From contig JANIIK010000598.1 of assembly GCA_027704905.1 (NCBI GenBank), positions 102,001 to 166,000 on the forward strand: DNA of 64,000 nucleotides, given 5' to 3'. The notes beneath the pieces are model-generated. The model made no database searches and had not been told where the DNA came from. It saw only the letters and a program-made list of their open reading frames with translations. Source of the DNA: Muraenolepis orangiensis. Lineage: Eukaryota > Chordata > Actinopteri > Gadiformes > Muraenolepididae. This document shows, one piece after another, positions 11,242-22,592 of the stretch; position 1 is the stretch's first letter; each line of letters begins with the position of its first letter. Position numbers and translations under genes: made by a program.

Positions 11242-11540
11242 AACCCCTAAACTTGCTTAAGTCCTGACATTAATAGCTCTTAGCATGTTGTATATGTTAG
11301 CAAGTGTATGTCCTTAATGTTGTTAACACGCTCTTATCACAGCTACTTAAGCAGGTGACCTAGCAGTACGAAATTGTGTTATTCATCTTGTCAATATGAA
11401 TACTTGTGAACTGCTGTATTTACATGTTTGCGTACCCCAGTGTTATGCTATTGTCTGCTTCAACTAATGTACACCTTGTATGTCGCTTTGGATAAAAGCG
11501 TCTGCCAAATGCCCTAAATGTAAATGTAATGTAAATGTCT

Positions 11541-12254
11541 GTGTATCAGAATCCAAAAGGGCAGAGCTGTTGCTCTCAGATGGTTTTAGCCCCCGACACC
11601 TTCACCAGGTGTGGGTAATGAACATTCAGCTTCCCCACTGCTGCTTGCTCTCTGGTGTTCCCTGTATGGCCACTACAGAGACTGCAGGGACGGGGGGATT
11701 GTAACAATGATTGAGTCCATAATTGGGCCATAATTTAATATCGCTCTTTATCATTCGGTATTGTGAAGTCATGAATAGCGATATATTGACCTATTGCAGT
11801 ACTTACTAGTTGGGTAGCCAAAATTAATCACGATTTATAAAGTATGCCCTTTAATTAATGACTATTGTGGCTTATGATAAAGACCAATAGTCTCACTATT
11901 TAGACATGTTTTTATTTATTCAAATGTATGCCCACTCAATGTCCAGTCTCTTCCTCTAGGAATGCCTGACTGCGTGCCTTAACCTGCTCTTTCATGACCT
12001 GTAAGTATATGGTAAATGGACTGCATGAAGCGTTTTTCCAACCTGTGGCAACTCAAAGCGCTTTAAAAGTTGTGGGTCAGCCATGCAAGGCAACCGCCAG
12101 CTCACTATCATAAAATCAAGTCCCAGTTCTTTTTTTTTGAAACCATGTTATGTTTACATGAGTACAGCATAGCGCTCCAACCTGGACAACCTCATTCCTT
12201 CAGCCTTTGTTTTCGTTTGTAGAGAAACAAATCCCATAGCTCCTCCTCGGCCCT
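11541..12254. other. Noncoding flank upstream of IFI27-like gene a1
   Basis: No gene seen. It holds an old repeat also found before every minisatellite in the window (GACTGCGTGCCTTAACC near 11967; ATGGTAAATGGACTGCATGA near 12009). The same sequence lies at 34020-34795 and 54610-55385. Confidence 0.6.
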
Positions 12255-12262
12255 TATAAAAG
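12255..12262 (+). promoter_or_regulatory. TATA box of IFI27-like gene a1
   Basis: TATAAAAG 42 bp before the exon-1 ATG. The same box and leader occur at 34796 and 55386. No perfect interferon-response element was found by eye nearby. Confidence 0.65.
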
Positions 12263-12303
12263 GGCAAACTGAGAAAGCTTCAGAGTCATCGTCAACCAGA
12301 AAC

Positions 12304-13187
12304 ATGGATCTTTGTAAGTAGCATATCCCTAACATTGTTTGTGGAAATGTTTGTTTCATGTTCCGAATGAAATTGCCTATGTTTGTTGATATAAAAAAAT
12401 AACAAAAATCAAATATTTGGGTTTAAAGTCAATTATTTTTGCCTTTTTTAAAAGTAACTGCCTTGGTCTTGGCTGCAGTTGGGTTTGGTAAGTAGAGTGA
12501 CCTCTCTTGATATAGCTTTTGGCATAGGATATTGTTTTAAAAGCATTAGATGTATGGACATCGTGTTGCTTAGTGTCTTCATCTGCTTGTCTGTTACAAT
12601 GTGCTGCCGTGGCCATGGCCCCTGTTGCTCTGGGGGCCGTTGGATTCTCTGCCGTAGGAATCACAGCGGGGTCATACGCTGCAGGCATGATGCATAACCT
12701 GTCAATTTAAACTGTAAATGATATTACCATGCACTTTACTGCAACATTTGCACTATGGTTAGATGCTCGTACTTGTGCAATGACAATACATTTGAATCTA
12801 TTCTAATCGAATGATGTCCGCAGCTGCCATAGCGAACGGAGGCGGGGTGGCAGCGGACTCTGCAGGTAGGACAAACCTACACCTAAACCAATTCACATCA
12901 GCCAGGTGGCATTTCTTGAATGCAATTGTAGGCGACAATTTTTTTTCACACGTTTTTGTTTAGCTACTTTTATTTGATTAATTCAACTTCATACTATTAA
13001 TGGAAAAAATGGTTTATGATAACGACCAGTAGTCTCATTATTTAGACATGTTTTTATTTATTCCAAAGTATGCCCACTCAATGTCCAGTCTCTTCCTCTA
13101 TGCATGCCGTTGGATTCACTGCACCAGACACCAAAGCAGGGTCAAACGCTGCAGGGGGCACTAAGGGGGATTGGCAGTGGCAGTCAG
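12304..13187 (+). pseudogene. IFI27/ISG12-like gene a1, exons 1-3 (broken)
   Basis: Exon 1 is 12304-12313 (ATGGATCTTT, then GTAAGT). Exon 2 is 12455-12487, bounded by AG and GTAAGT. Exon 3 (12601-12692 and 12811-12865) encodes the ISG12 core (GAVGFSAVGITAGS). It is damaged twice: the acceptor AG seen in gene b is changed to AT before 12601, and a 118-bp LINE-Y tail splits the exon at the ATGATG codons. A further decayed exon-3 copy ends at 13187 before GTAGGA. The matching last exon lies far downstream at 18848. ISG12 proteins are small hydrophobic interferon-induced proteins of mitochondrial and other membranes. I judge this copy dead, although its promoter and exon 1 may serve gene b1. Confidence 0.75.
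12693..12810 (+). mobile_element. LINE-Y tail inserted in IFI27-like exon 3
   Basis: A 118-bp 3' fragment flanked by ATGATG on both sides. Its sequence is the reverse complement of the LINE-Y tail at 3659-3800 (shared GCACTTTACTGCAACATTTG). The same insertion is in unit 3 at 55819-55936. Confidence 0.8.
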
Positions 13188-13684
13188 GTAGGACAAACCT
13201 ACACCTAAACAAATTCACTTTGCTTGAATGAAAATCCAACTGTGGATTCAAGTCATTCAATGACATTGAATTGCTTGAAGGCTGTTTGCTGGGAGGGCAC
13301 TTGGATTTGTTTTACTTGAGAATTGTAGGCCACTTTTATTTCACTTATTTGTTTAGCTACTTTTATTTGATCAATTTGACTTTATACTTTTAGTCACTGC
13401 TTTCCAATACAAATATTACACATTTGACAAAAGCCCTTGGCATGTCCCTAGGATTCATTCAATGGTTTGTAAGGACTTATCAGCCTCACACACCTGGTGG
13501 AGAACACAGTTTTAGTAGTAAAAGTTCAAGCCACACAGCCAGCTGCAGTGCATTAGCCTGTTGCAGGATATTTTTGGATGATAGTCAATTTTGCCCTAGA
13601 TGTCATTTTTAGGTACAATAATACACTTTTTGTAGTACCTCAATATAATGTAATAATATGACTGTGGAAATGAACAAAGCAAAC
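13188..13684. other. Intron-like sequence of gene a1
   Basis: AT-rich, no coding signal. Shared with unit 3 (56314-56810) and partly with unit 2 (34868-35180). Confidence 0.6.
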
Positions 13685-14812
13685 GATAGTTATGTGATCA
13701 TAAGTCTAGTACTATGATTATAGGCGTAGCCGTCTAGGCTTCGCCTTATGGGCTTGTCCCGGGCGCAAATCACGTCCACTGGAATGTTCAGCAATGTACG
13801 TGGGCCCCGCCCACATTCCCCACGGGAACGTGCATAAAACGCCGGCCGAGCCCCTACTCACCCTCCAAGCTATTTCTTCAGCAATGGGGTGCAGCAGGTG
13901 GGAAACTAGACGGCTACGCCTATAATCATAGAACTAGAGTTATGATAACATAACTACCATTCTATTTCTTATAGGCTACGCCGTCTACACTGTAAACCCG
14001 AATGTTCAAAGTAATCAAATAGATTAAGTAGTGTGTACTCAAAGTTTCAAAAAAGTTCTACGAACTCAAAAATGTTGAGTTTGTGTGACTTGTCGTCCTT
14101 TTTTGAGTAACTGCAACTTAACTTGATTGATTAACTTGATTGACTTGAACTATTTGTGTATTAAGTAAGCATAACTTAAAAGCATAACTTAAGCACGATA
14201 ATTAAATAATTAAATCATAATTATAATAATATAATAATATATAATAATAATAAAATAAAATAAAATAATTTAAATAATTAAGTAATTACATATTCAAAAT
14301 GATAAATTCCACTGATTTCTATTGTTTCAACATTCATGTGTCTGATGTCAGTAACATTATAGTGGGTATTGGGGAGGACTTTAAAGGACTGTATATGATG
14401 ACTCTGTATATCGCGCGCACTCGCACTCGTGTCGGTCAGAACACAAGACAAGAGGTACGATCTTTGGTCTTTAATCCACATGGCATGGGTTCTTCTGGCA
14501 TTTATCTGGGGTTGGGTGTGTGGTATATACTCATGGAAGCAGTGATTCCTGTGGAATTGATCTCATGGGTGTCAGACGGGGGGGGGATTCAGGTCGCGAT
14601 GGCCAGCGGTGGGGGTGGGGGGGAGGGTGGCGGCGGGACTTCAGGTCCGAACGGGGGGGGGCGTTAACGGCGACGCGTTAGTAACGCATTAACCTTGACA
14701 GCCCTATTCTTTATTATCAAATGTATGGTGTGGCGGCAAGGTTTTAGCCGTGGAAACCTTACCAGCGGAAACGCACACATTGGTCTAGTCGCCACCCTTG
14801 AGGGTCAGACGA

Positions 14813-14903
14813 TGTTTCAGCAACACGCCCCTCCCCCCTCCATGAACTGTTTCAGCAACACCCCCCTCCCCCCTCCATGAACTGTTTCAGCAACACGCCC
14901 TTC
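14813..14903. repeat. 35-bp tandem repeat, about 2.6 copies
   Basis: Copies start at 14813, 14848 and 14883, each with TGTTTCAGCAACAC and a C-rich run, inside the TIR transposon. Confidence 0.8.
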
Positions 14904-15295
14904 TCCCCTTGACGGGCGGTTTCAACCCACCCCCCACCCCCATTTGATTCGCTCCACCCCCCTCCCCCCTCCACCACTCCACCGCGATCATTTGCTCTCC
15001 TCCCCCCAACCGCGTTGAAGAACTCCAAGATCTTGTCCAAAGTGCATGGTAAGTTACTTAAAGTATTAATTAATTAATAGATACATCACATACATTATAC
15101 CAATTATAGTTAGTTATTTCTGCTCATTTAATCTACCTGATTTAAAAATATAATTTCGCTCAATTGTTCTCGCTAGTCTCGCATGTTGGTGTAGTGCAGA
15201 GCACATGAGGCTCATATAACGTTGCACTATTCAGCAGGAATGCTTGAAACCTACTCTTTTTCTTATCTTTATGCACCACGGAGATATATTGCTGT

Positions 15296-15372
15296 CTTCA
15301 ACAATTGTACTCTTTGTAAGTCGCTTTGGATAAAAGCGTCTGACAAATGCCCTAAATGTAATGTAAATGTAT
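15296..15372 (+). mobile_element. L2 3' tail
   Basis: GTCGCTTTGGATAAAAGCGT followed by CTAAATGTAATGTAAATG, the same tail as the L2 end at 11483-11535. Extent to the left is uncertain. It lies inside the TIR transposon. Confidence 0.75.
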
Positions 15373-15728
15373 TCAGGTTATGGGAAAATGAATCTTGTTT
15401 TTAAGAGCTAACTCTGGTTACTAACTTTTACTATCTAAACCAAACCGAAGCCCAAAACGGTGTTAAAATTTCGAGCACGTGGTTTCCTTCCATTCATGGT
15501 GGTTAGAACACGTGTAAGGGATAACTTATGGCTAGCTGGTCATTAGCTAGCCAGCTGGCTTTTACAGCCTAGGTTTCCGACCGCACAGCAGTGTTGTGTA
15601 TTCTGTATTCCATGGTCATGTTTTTGTAAGCTAATAGTAATGAACTTTTTGTTATATTGAGTTGTAAGTAATTCTGGTTTGAATGTTGTTGATGGAGGTC
15701 TAAACTTTGTCATTTTTTTTCCTTTCAG

Positions 15729-17564
15729 GTGGCTTGTTCCGATATGGTCTGGCAGTGTAAGTTGTGCGCTCCTTCTTTCACTTCCAGAATACAGTTATTT
15801 AAACACTACAGACTGCAGCACAGCCCTCTTCCATGCCTCTATACTGATTGCGTGTGTACATTTCAGTCATCATTCAGCAGTTGAGGCAGACAATTGCTGA
15901 AGAACTGAAGAAGACTGAGAAGAACCTGCCTCTCATTACCAAGATGATGCAGACCACATTTGCCCTGCGCGGACAGACCATAGTAAACTCCTGCCCACCA
16001 GTGAACGAGCTCATGGACCTGGCCTGCTCTTAAAATAGAGTGTGGTAATATGGATATTTTTTTCCTGTGTTAACATATTGCACATTCTGTGTGGTTTAAA
16101 GTGAAAGTTGTGGTTCTTACTCATTTGGCGGCTATTTGCTGCGTTATAGAAGTTTAAGAGATCCTCCAAGTTGAACTGACTAATTGATGTTGATGTATTG
16201 TCCTGATGCTGTTTTTAAATGTAGGTGTATGCAGAGTTCCAGATGGTTACAAACCGGAACCTGCCCAACACCTTCTACGCAGAGCTTGACCGCCATATTC
16301 GTAGACTGATGACGTTATTTCGACAGAAGGCGACCAAAACTGGGACCACAGCAGTTGCGTTGGCAGACATTTTACGAATCCACGATGAACAGGTGAATAG
16401 ATTATTATACATGTCGTAGGTTGAACCTCTAACATTGGACAGCTTCAATGATTCAAATGAGCTTTTACATTTTACAATTAGTCCACTTTGTGTTTGCTAT
16501 TTGTCTGATTGCATTAAAGATGTGTAGAGGTTATTTGTGGACATATGTTCTGATTGGACTGTTTAAAATCAACATTGTTCAGTAAACTTTTCAGTATATA
16601 CACTTCTGTTTTTTATCTTAATAGGAAATCCATGACATCCACACCAGGCGCACCACTGTTCTCCATGCACTTCCTGTGTATCTGAACGAGGAAGTCTCTG
16701 GATTTTTCAGAACCTGCACAGTGAGTCTCCTTAAATAATGAACAGTACCACTGTATATTAAGTGAACAGTTAATCAAAATACTAACATGTTTTAGGACTT
16801 ACCCTTGTTTAGTCTATCCATACAGTTTGTGTGATTTGGAGAGGTATGGTCTGTTTTATTTCACCCTACTACAAATGAACTGGCTTGGTGTTTTGTTCAA
16901 AGCGACAAGAAGTTTAGTAAAACATTTTCCTGTATGTGTTCTTGAGCTTAGTATCAGTCTATCTCCCGCCACTTAGATTCTCTGGTAACTTGGCTGATTC
17001 CTGTGTCCAGAACACGCATCTTCTGTTTTTACTTACAACTTACAAACATAACTCCATATACTTAGCTTTGTGCTGCACCAGCAGTACTTAAATGATAAGG
17101 AGAGATGATTTGTCAACAACAATAACCAAAAAAAAACGTTATAAAATAAATTAAGTACTATTTTATGGAAAAAATAATTCTATTTAACTCTTATATTAGT
17201 AGAAACCATGGATTAGTTTGTGATTAGTATGTCTCTTTCATTCATTCAGGAGCCTGATGAGCCAGAGCTTGACGATGTTGCTGTGGCCCTCCTTACTGTC
17301 ATCAGTGACCATGACACAAGTCCAGTTCACTACCAGCCTGTGAAAATCTCTGTCGTCCTCGAAAGTGACATCGTGATCAGCCTCCCCAGATTTGGTGATG
17401 CCTTCCTGGTCATGTTTGGACTGATTTATGCACTACACCTCAGCTATCCTAAAGCGCTGACCAACACTTTTGAATTCGTTCAGAAGATTGTACTTGGTCT
17501 AGAAGCTGGTAAACTGTCGCCCAGGTTGCAGACACTCAAGAATGACTTGATGATAAATGTGTAG
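15729..17564 (+). pseudogene. Cargo gene: zinc-finger protein of a fish-expanded family, internally deleted
   Basis: Exon pieces in order. From the acceptor at 15729, an ATG at 15744 opens a C2H2-type finger (CKLCAPSF...HYRLQH, then CLYTDC). Sequence at 15878-16035 continues in another frame (VNSCPPVNELMDL), with an apparent 2-bp loss near 16018. Then three exons with good splice sites share one frame: 16225-16392 (LPNTFYAELDRHI), 16625-16720 (VYLNEEVSGFF) and 17250-17564 (DIVISLPRFGDAFLVMF, YPKALTNTFEFVQKI), ending in TAG. I recall this architecture from a large family of fish predicted proteins often labelled SAMD3-like, but I cannot confirm it here. The middle of the protein is missing. 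Function unknown. Confidence 0.6.
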
Positions 17565-17578
17565 AAAGGATGTGGGGT

Positions 17579-17690
17579 GAGGTATTATTATTGTGAATCA
17601 AAGTTCTTTCCCTTTGTCACAATAATGCCTTAAGAAGTAAGCAAAGAACTTTGATTCAGAAGGCCTTCAATAATACCTCACTGAGGTATC
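17579..17690. repeat. Inverted repeat after the cargo-gene stop
   Basis: GAATCAAAGTTCTTT near 17596 pairs perfectly with AAAGAACTTTGATTC near 17644; flanking GAGGTATTATT and AATAATACCTC also pair. It could be a small foldback element or 3'-UTR hairpin. Confidence 0.7.
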
Positions 17691-17931
17691 CTTCTTTCTA
17701 CACATTTATCAATAGGCCTACTACACAATGTGCACTGTTCATTTTTTCTATTTTTCTATTTGTTTTTATTTTATTTGCCATATTTAACTGTTGTAAAGTT
17801 GTTTATTATAGTGATTATATTGTATTTATGTTTGACTTGTGTACATAAAACTATTTTTTATTAAGTTCAAATAATGTGGTTGTGTACTTATTTTTTTAAG
17901 TTCTGTTAACTTATTCCCACGGATAGAAAAC

Positions 17932-18330
17932 TGAAAACTTTAAGTCGTAGTAACTGAATATAATCAAGTAGCACCCAATCAAAACTTTTGAGTTCTGAAA
18001 ACTGACAACTTTAAGTCATAGTAACTTAAATTAGTTAAGTAGCACCTAATCAAAACTTTTGAGTTCTGAAAACTGACAACTTTAAGTCATAGTAACTTAA
18101 ATTAGTTAAGTAGCACCTAATCAAAAGTTTTGAGTTCTGAGAACTCAAAACATTTGAGTTCTGTGAACTCAAAAGTTTTGAGTTCTGAGAACTCAAAACT
18201 TGAGTTCTCAGAACTCAAAACTTTTGAGTACTGAGAACTTGAGTTTTTTGAGTTGATAAACTCAAAAATTTTGAGGCAAGTCATTGCCTCAAAATTTTTG
18301 AGTTCTGCTAACTTATTCGGTTTTACAGTG
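17932..18330. repeat. Subterminal repeats of the TIR transposon
   Basis: Three tandem units of about 70 bp (17930-18140, with AACTTTAAGTC and AGTAGCACC) run into a dense set of short palindromes of the type GAGTTCTGAGAACTC up to the terminal CACTG inverted repeat. Such arrays often bind transposase. Confidence 0.75.
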
Positions 18331-18847
18331 TAGTGGACCCAGGTCCCGGGGCACACCGGACTCAAGAAGACATGATTATAATATATAATAATAATATGGA
18401 GGGGGGAACGACAAAGACGGCCCCCTTCGCCAAAAGTCGCCCACCTCCGTCGCTAGAGCAGCGCTCGCGACCGGGTCCTGGAGCATGGTCTCGATGCTTG
18501 ACGATGCTTCAACTGAATGGGATGTCCCCATTTCAGCAAGCCGTCCAACCAATCGAGTAGGAGGCAGCGCTCTCGTCATGACGCATAGCGCTCTGAGGGC
18601 GAGCAGACATAGGCCTGCAGACATAAGCGCTTGGCCCTAGCGCCGCCGGGTTCGGAAATGCACTGTGGACAATTTACATCGTTAATCTTTAGTCATTACT
18701 TACCTTCCGCATTGCTGAAAGAAATGTGAGGGTGAGTGCCGCTTGGCGGGGCCCACGTGATTCAAAGCCGGTGTAGCCTGTAAGAAATAGAACCAAATAA
18801 ATAATTGTTTTCTCTCATCTTGCGTAGTGTGCAAGATGAGAAACACA

Positions 18848-18944
18848 GTGTGGTTGGTCTGGGCACAGCTGCTACTACTGCAATCACTTGTACAGGAGGA
18901 GTAGTGACAGCAGCATTTGCTGCTCTCATCTAACAAAAATCCCA
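18848..18944 (+). pseudogene. IFI27-like gene a1, last exon
   Basis: In the expected frame it reads VVGLGTAATTAITCTGGVV and ends in TAA at 18942. Compared with gene b the acceptor is disrupted: 22 extra bases containing an inverted copy of CTCATCTTGC (arms 18814-18823 and 18831-18840) sit at the splice site. The nearest AG shifts the frame. Its own exons 1-3 are 6 kb upstream beyond the DIRS remnant and cargo transposon. Confidence 0.7.
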
Positions 18945-18984
18945 AATTTGTGTGTAATGTCAATCTTTTGTCTTTTTTTAATAG

Positions 18985-19852
18985 TGGGCTTGGCTCTAGT
19001 TGGTGGTGGTAAGTAGAGTGTCCTCTCTTGATATAGCCCTCGGCATAGGATATAGTTTTAAAATAAGATGTATGGACATCGTGTTGCTTAGTGTCATTGT
19101 CTGCTTATCTGTTACAAGTTGCTGCCGTGGCCCTGGCCCCTGTTGCTCTGGGGGCCGTTGGATTCACTGCGACAGGAATCGCAGCGGGGTCCACAGCTGC
19201 AAGCATGATGTCCGCAACGGCCGTAGCGAACGGAGGTTGGGTGGCAGCGGGCTCTACAGTGGCTGTGTTGCAGTCAGCAGGTAGGAAAAACCTACACCTA
19301 AACCAATTCACATCAGCCAGGTGGCTTTACTTGAATGCAATTGTAGGCACGTTTTTGTTTAGCTACTTTTATTTGATCAATTCAACTTCAGACTTTTAGT
19401 CACTGCTTTCCAATACAAATATAACACATTTGACAAAAGGCCTTGGGATGTCCCTAGGATTCATTCAATGGTTTGTAAGGACTTCACCTCACTTAGCCTC
19501 ACACACCTGGTGGAGAACACCTTTTTAGTAGTAAAAGTTCAAGCCACTCAGCCAGCTGCATTAGTCTGCTGCAGGATATTTTTGGATGATAGTAATCAAA
19601 CTTTTGTGATGTCATATTTGTAGTTACAATAATACACTGTTTGTAGTACCTCGATATAGTGTTATAATATGACTGTGGAAATTAACAAAGCAAACAAGTC
19701 ATTTTGTTGTTTTTTTATTATTGTTTTCTCTCATCTTGCGTGTAGGTGTGCTTGGTCTGAGCACAGCTGCTTCTACTGGAATCGCTTGTGCAGGGGCTGC
19801 AGTGACAACTGGTGTGGAAGCTGCTGCAAAAGCTGCTTTTAAAACTGCTTAG
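18985..19852 (+). CDS. IFI27/ISG12-like gene b1
   Basis: Exons 18985-19008, 19119-19280 and 19746-19852 all have AG acceptors and the internal ones GT donors. Joined to a 10-nt first exon such as 12304-12313, the lengths (10, 24, 162, 107) give exactly 303 nt, a 100-residue frame. The protein has a hydrophobic start (LLGLALVGGVAAVALAP), the ISG12 core (GAVGFTATGIAAGS; VANGGWVAAG) and an alanine-rich helix-prone end. ISG12 proteins are interferon-induced membrane proteins linked to mitochondria, apoptosis and antiviral defence. No first exon or TATA box lies immediately upstream; the nearest candidate is 6.7 kb away, across the cargo transposon. Coding exons appear identical to gene b3. It is the best candidate host gene in unit 1, expression uncertain. 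Confidence 0.8.
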
Positions 19853-19884
19853 TGTCTGCTCTCTGCTCTCTGCTCTCAAGGGCA

Positions 19885-19890
19885 AATAAA
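19885..19890 (+). terminator. Poly(A) signal of gene b1
   Basis: AATAAA 33 nt after the stop codon, in the sequence GGCAAATAAATGC. The equivalent in unit 3 is 58666-58671. Confidence 0.65.
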
Positions 19891-20315
19891 TGCTTGACCC
19901 CCTCTGTCTGTGTTATGCCTCATGATTTCTCTTTCAGACATGTATAATGACTGTTAATGTAGTTAACTTGCATGTCAGTCTATGATTGACAGGGCTGGGC
20001 CATATGTTTATATCACTGTTTATCGTGAGGTCATGAATAGGGATATATTGACCTATTGCAGTACTTACTAGTTGGGTAAAAATGAATCATGAATTATGAA
20101 GTATTCCCTAGTCTCACTATTTAGACATGTTTTTATTTATTCAAAAGCATGCCCACTCAATGTCCCTCAATGTCTCTTCTTATAGGCCTGACTGCGTGCC
20201 TTAACCCCTATCTATACCTGCTCTAACATGACCTGGAAGTATCTGCTAAATGGACCGCATTTAGAAAGCGCTTTCCCAACCGGTGGCAACTCAAAGTGCT
20301 TTATATTTTGTGCCT
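19891..20315. other. Interspersed repeat before the minisatellite
   Basis: No gene. It contains a common fish repeat (CTGCTAAATGGACCGCATTT; GAAAGCGCTTTCCCAACC) whose end CATTCACCCATTCATACACC seems to have seeded the minisatellite. Confidence 0.6.
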
Positions 20316-21680
<1,365 letters not shown>

Positions 21681-21802
21681 TCCAACCTGGTGCAACCTCA
21701 TTCCTCAAGCATTTGTTTATAGAGAAACCAATCCCAAAGCTCCGTCCTCGGCCCTTTGAAGGGCAAACTGAGAAAGTTTCAGAGTCATTCTCAACCAGAA
21801 AC

Positions 21803-22128
21803 ATGGGTCTCCGTAAGTAGCATATCCTTAACATTGTTTGTGAAAATGTTTATTTTATGTTCAGAATGAAATAGCCTATGTTTATTAAATTTGCAGGATC
21901 TTTTTGGATAATAGTTGAAATTTTTGTAGGTACGATAATAAACTTGTTGGTATTACTCTAATATAAAGTAATAATATGACTGTGGAAATAAACATTAATT
22001 GGTGTTTTGGAATTATTCATTTCTCTCATCTTGCGTGTGTGGCTGGTCTGGGCCAAACTGCTACTGCTGCAGATGCTTGTACAGGGAGAGTACTGGTACT
22101 GACAGCGGCACTGGCTGCTCTCATCTAA
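21803..22128 (+). pseudogene. IFI27-like fragment c1 (exon 1 and last exon only)
   Basis: Exon 1 21803-21812 (ATGGGTCTCC, then GTAAGT) follows a leader nearly identical to gene a, but the TATA box is lost (CCCTTTGAAGGG replaces CCCTTATAAAAGGG). A last-exon copy at 22037-22128 reads VAGLGQTATAADACTGRV and ends in TAA. The two core exons are absent and no AG stands at the last-exon acceptor. Copies c2 and c3 carry the same losses, so the damage predates the 12-kb duplication. Confidence 0.7.
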
Positions 22129-22264
22129 ATCCAGCTGGAACTGATGTCCTATGCGCTTTTCTTGTTGAACAGATGAACTAAAACTATTGTTAAAGACGTT
22201 AATGGTTTTATTGTTAATGGTTGTATCACCTTCACCAGGTGTGGGATTAACAATCAGCTTCCTC

Positions 22265-22592
22265 TGTTAAACCCCAGCGAGACCGAAGAACCAAATGTGC
22301 CAAAGAACCCAGAAGTAGCGAGACACGGACACTCAAAACAAAGGGAAATAATGTCTTTACTGAATTTCTCCAACATCAGCAAACATAAACAAGGCAGGGT
22401 TGGACTGGATATCTGGCGAGGTCGGAGCTGGAACATGCAGTCTCTCGTGACGGTGGTTCTCAATAACCGAACGCCCGACGTCGGTCCTCGGCAGCCTAAA
22501 GAAGGGTAGATCCCAGGTGTTAATCAGTCCCAGTAGGCCTGATTAAGATGGGCAACACCTGGGATCGATTAGAGCGTGGGGGAGGCACAACA
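22265..22592 (-). repeat. Gypsy-C 3' LTR
   Basis: 328 bp. A polypurine tract (plus-strand GTATCCCCCCCC) lies at its inner edge. The pol frame runs 73 nt into this LTR before its stop at 22520. Confidence 0.9.

Larger units (their letters stand above)
7703..11535 (+). mobile_element. L2 LINE, nearly full length, unit 1 only
   Basis: Inserted in flank sequence that is uninterrupted in units 2 and 3, with TGTCT duplicated at 7698-7702 and 11536-11540. The 3' end has the standard fish L2 tail (GTCGCTTTGGATAAAAGCGT near 11483) followed by short ATGTAA-type repeats. It encodes endonuclease and reverse transcriptase in shifted frames. A 218-bp block copied from the 5' junction interrupts the coding region at 10733-10950. 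Confidence 0.9.
13988..18330 (+). mobile_element. TIR transposon carrying an intron-containing gene
   Basis: Ends CACTGTAAACCCGAAT and, inverted, CACTGTAAAACCGAAT (15 of 16 match), flanked by TA at 13986-13987 and 18331-18332. Unit 3 has the uninterrupted sequence at 57110-57114, so the boundaries are exact. Superfamily is unresolved: TA duplication suggests Tc1/mariner-like, CACTG ends suggest CACTA/EnSpm-like. No transposase is seen; instead there are exons of a spliced gene (15729-17564). Positions 14100-15290 have A/T-rich and G- or C-rich low-complexity stretches and no gene, and near 14671 a fragment resembling the terminus of another DNA transposon. Confidence 0.8.
13685..18792 (-). 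mobile_element. DIRS-like remnant, unit 1, split by the cargo transposon
   Basis: Left part 13685-13987 and right part 18333-18792 are one element in unit 3 (56811-57572). A 53-bp inverted repeat (13685-13737 against 13906-13958, four mismatches) contains GGCGTAGCCGTCTAG. The right end reads as an inverted copy of TTTCTTATAGGCTACGCC. The Gag-like segment at 18376-18624 is the same as in unit 2, where a DIRS-type reverse transcriptase start is also visible. Inverted terminal repeats fit DIRS elements. This copy lacks all enzymes. Confidence 0.55.

Noticed and set aside
12206..12219. Interferon-response element (TTTGTTTTCGTTTG) upstream of gene a1
   Set aside because: Two mismatches from the TTTCNNTTTC core, and not conserved in units 2 and 3, where the sequence reads CCTTCGTTTG.
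21803..22128. IFI27-like fragment c1 as a functional gene
   Set aside because: Core exons, TATA box and last-exon acceptor are missing.
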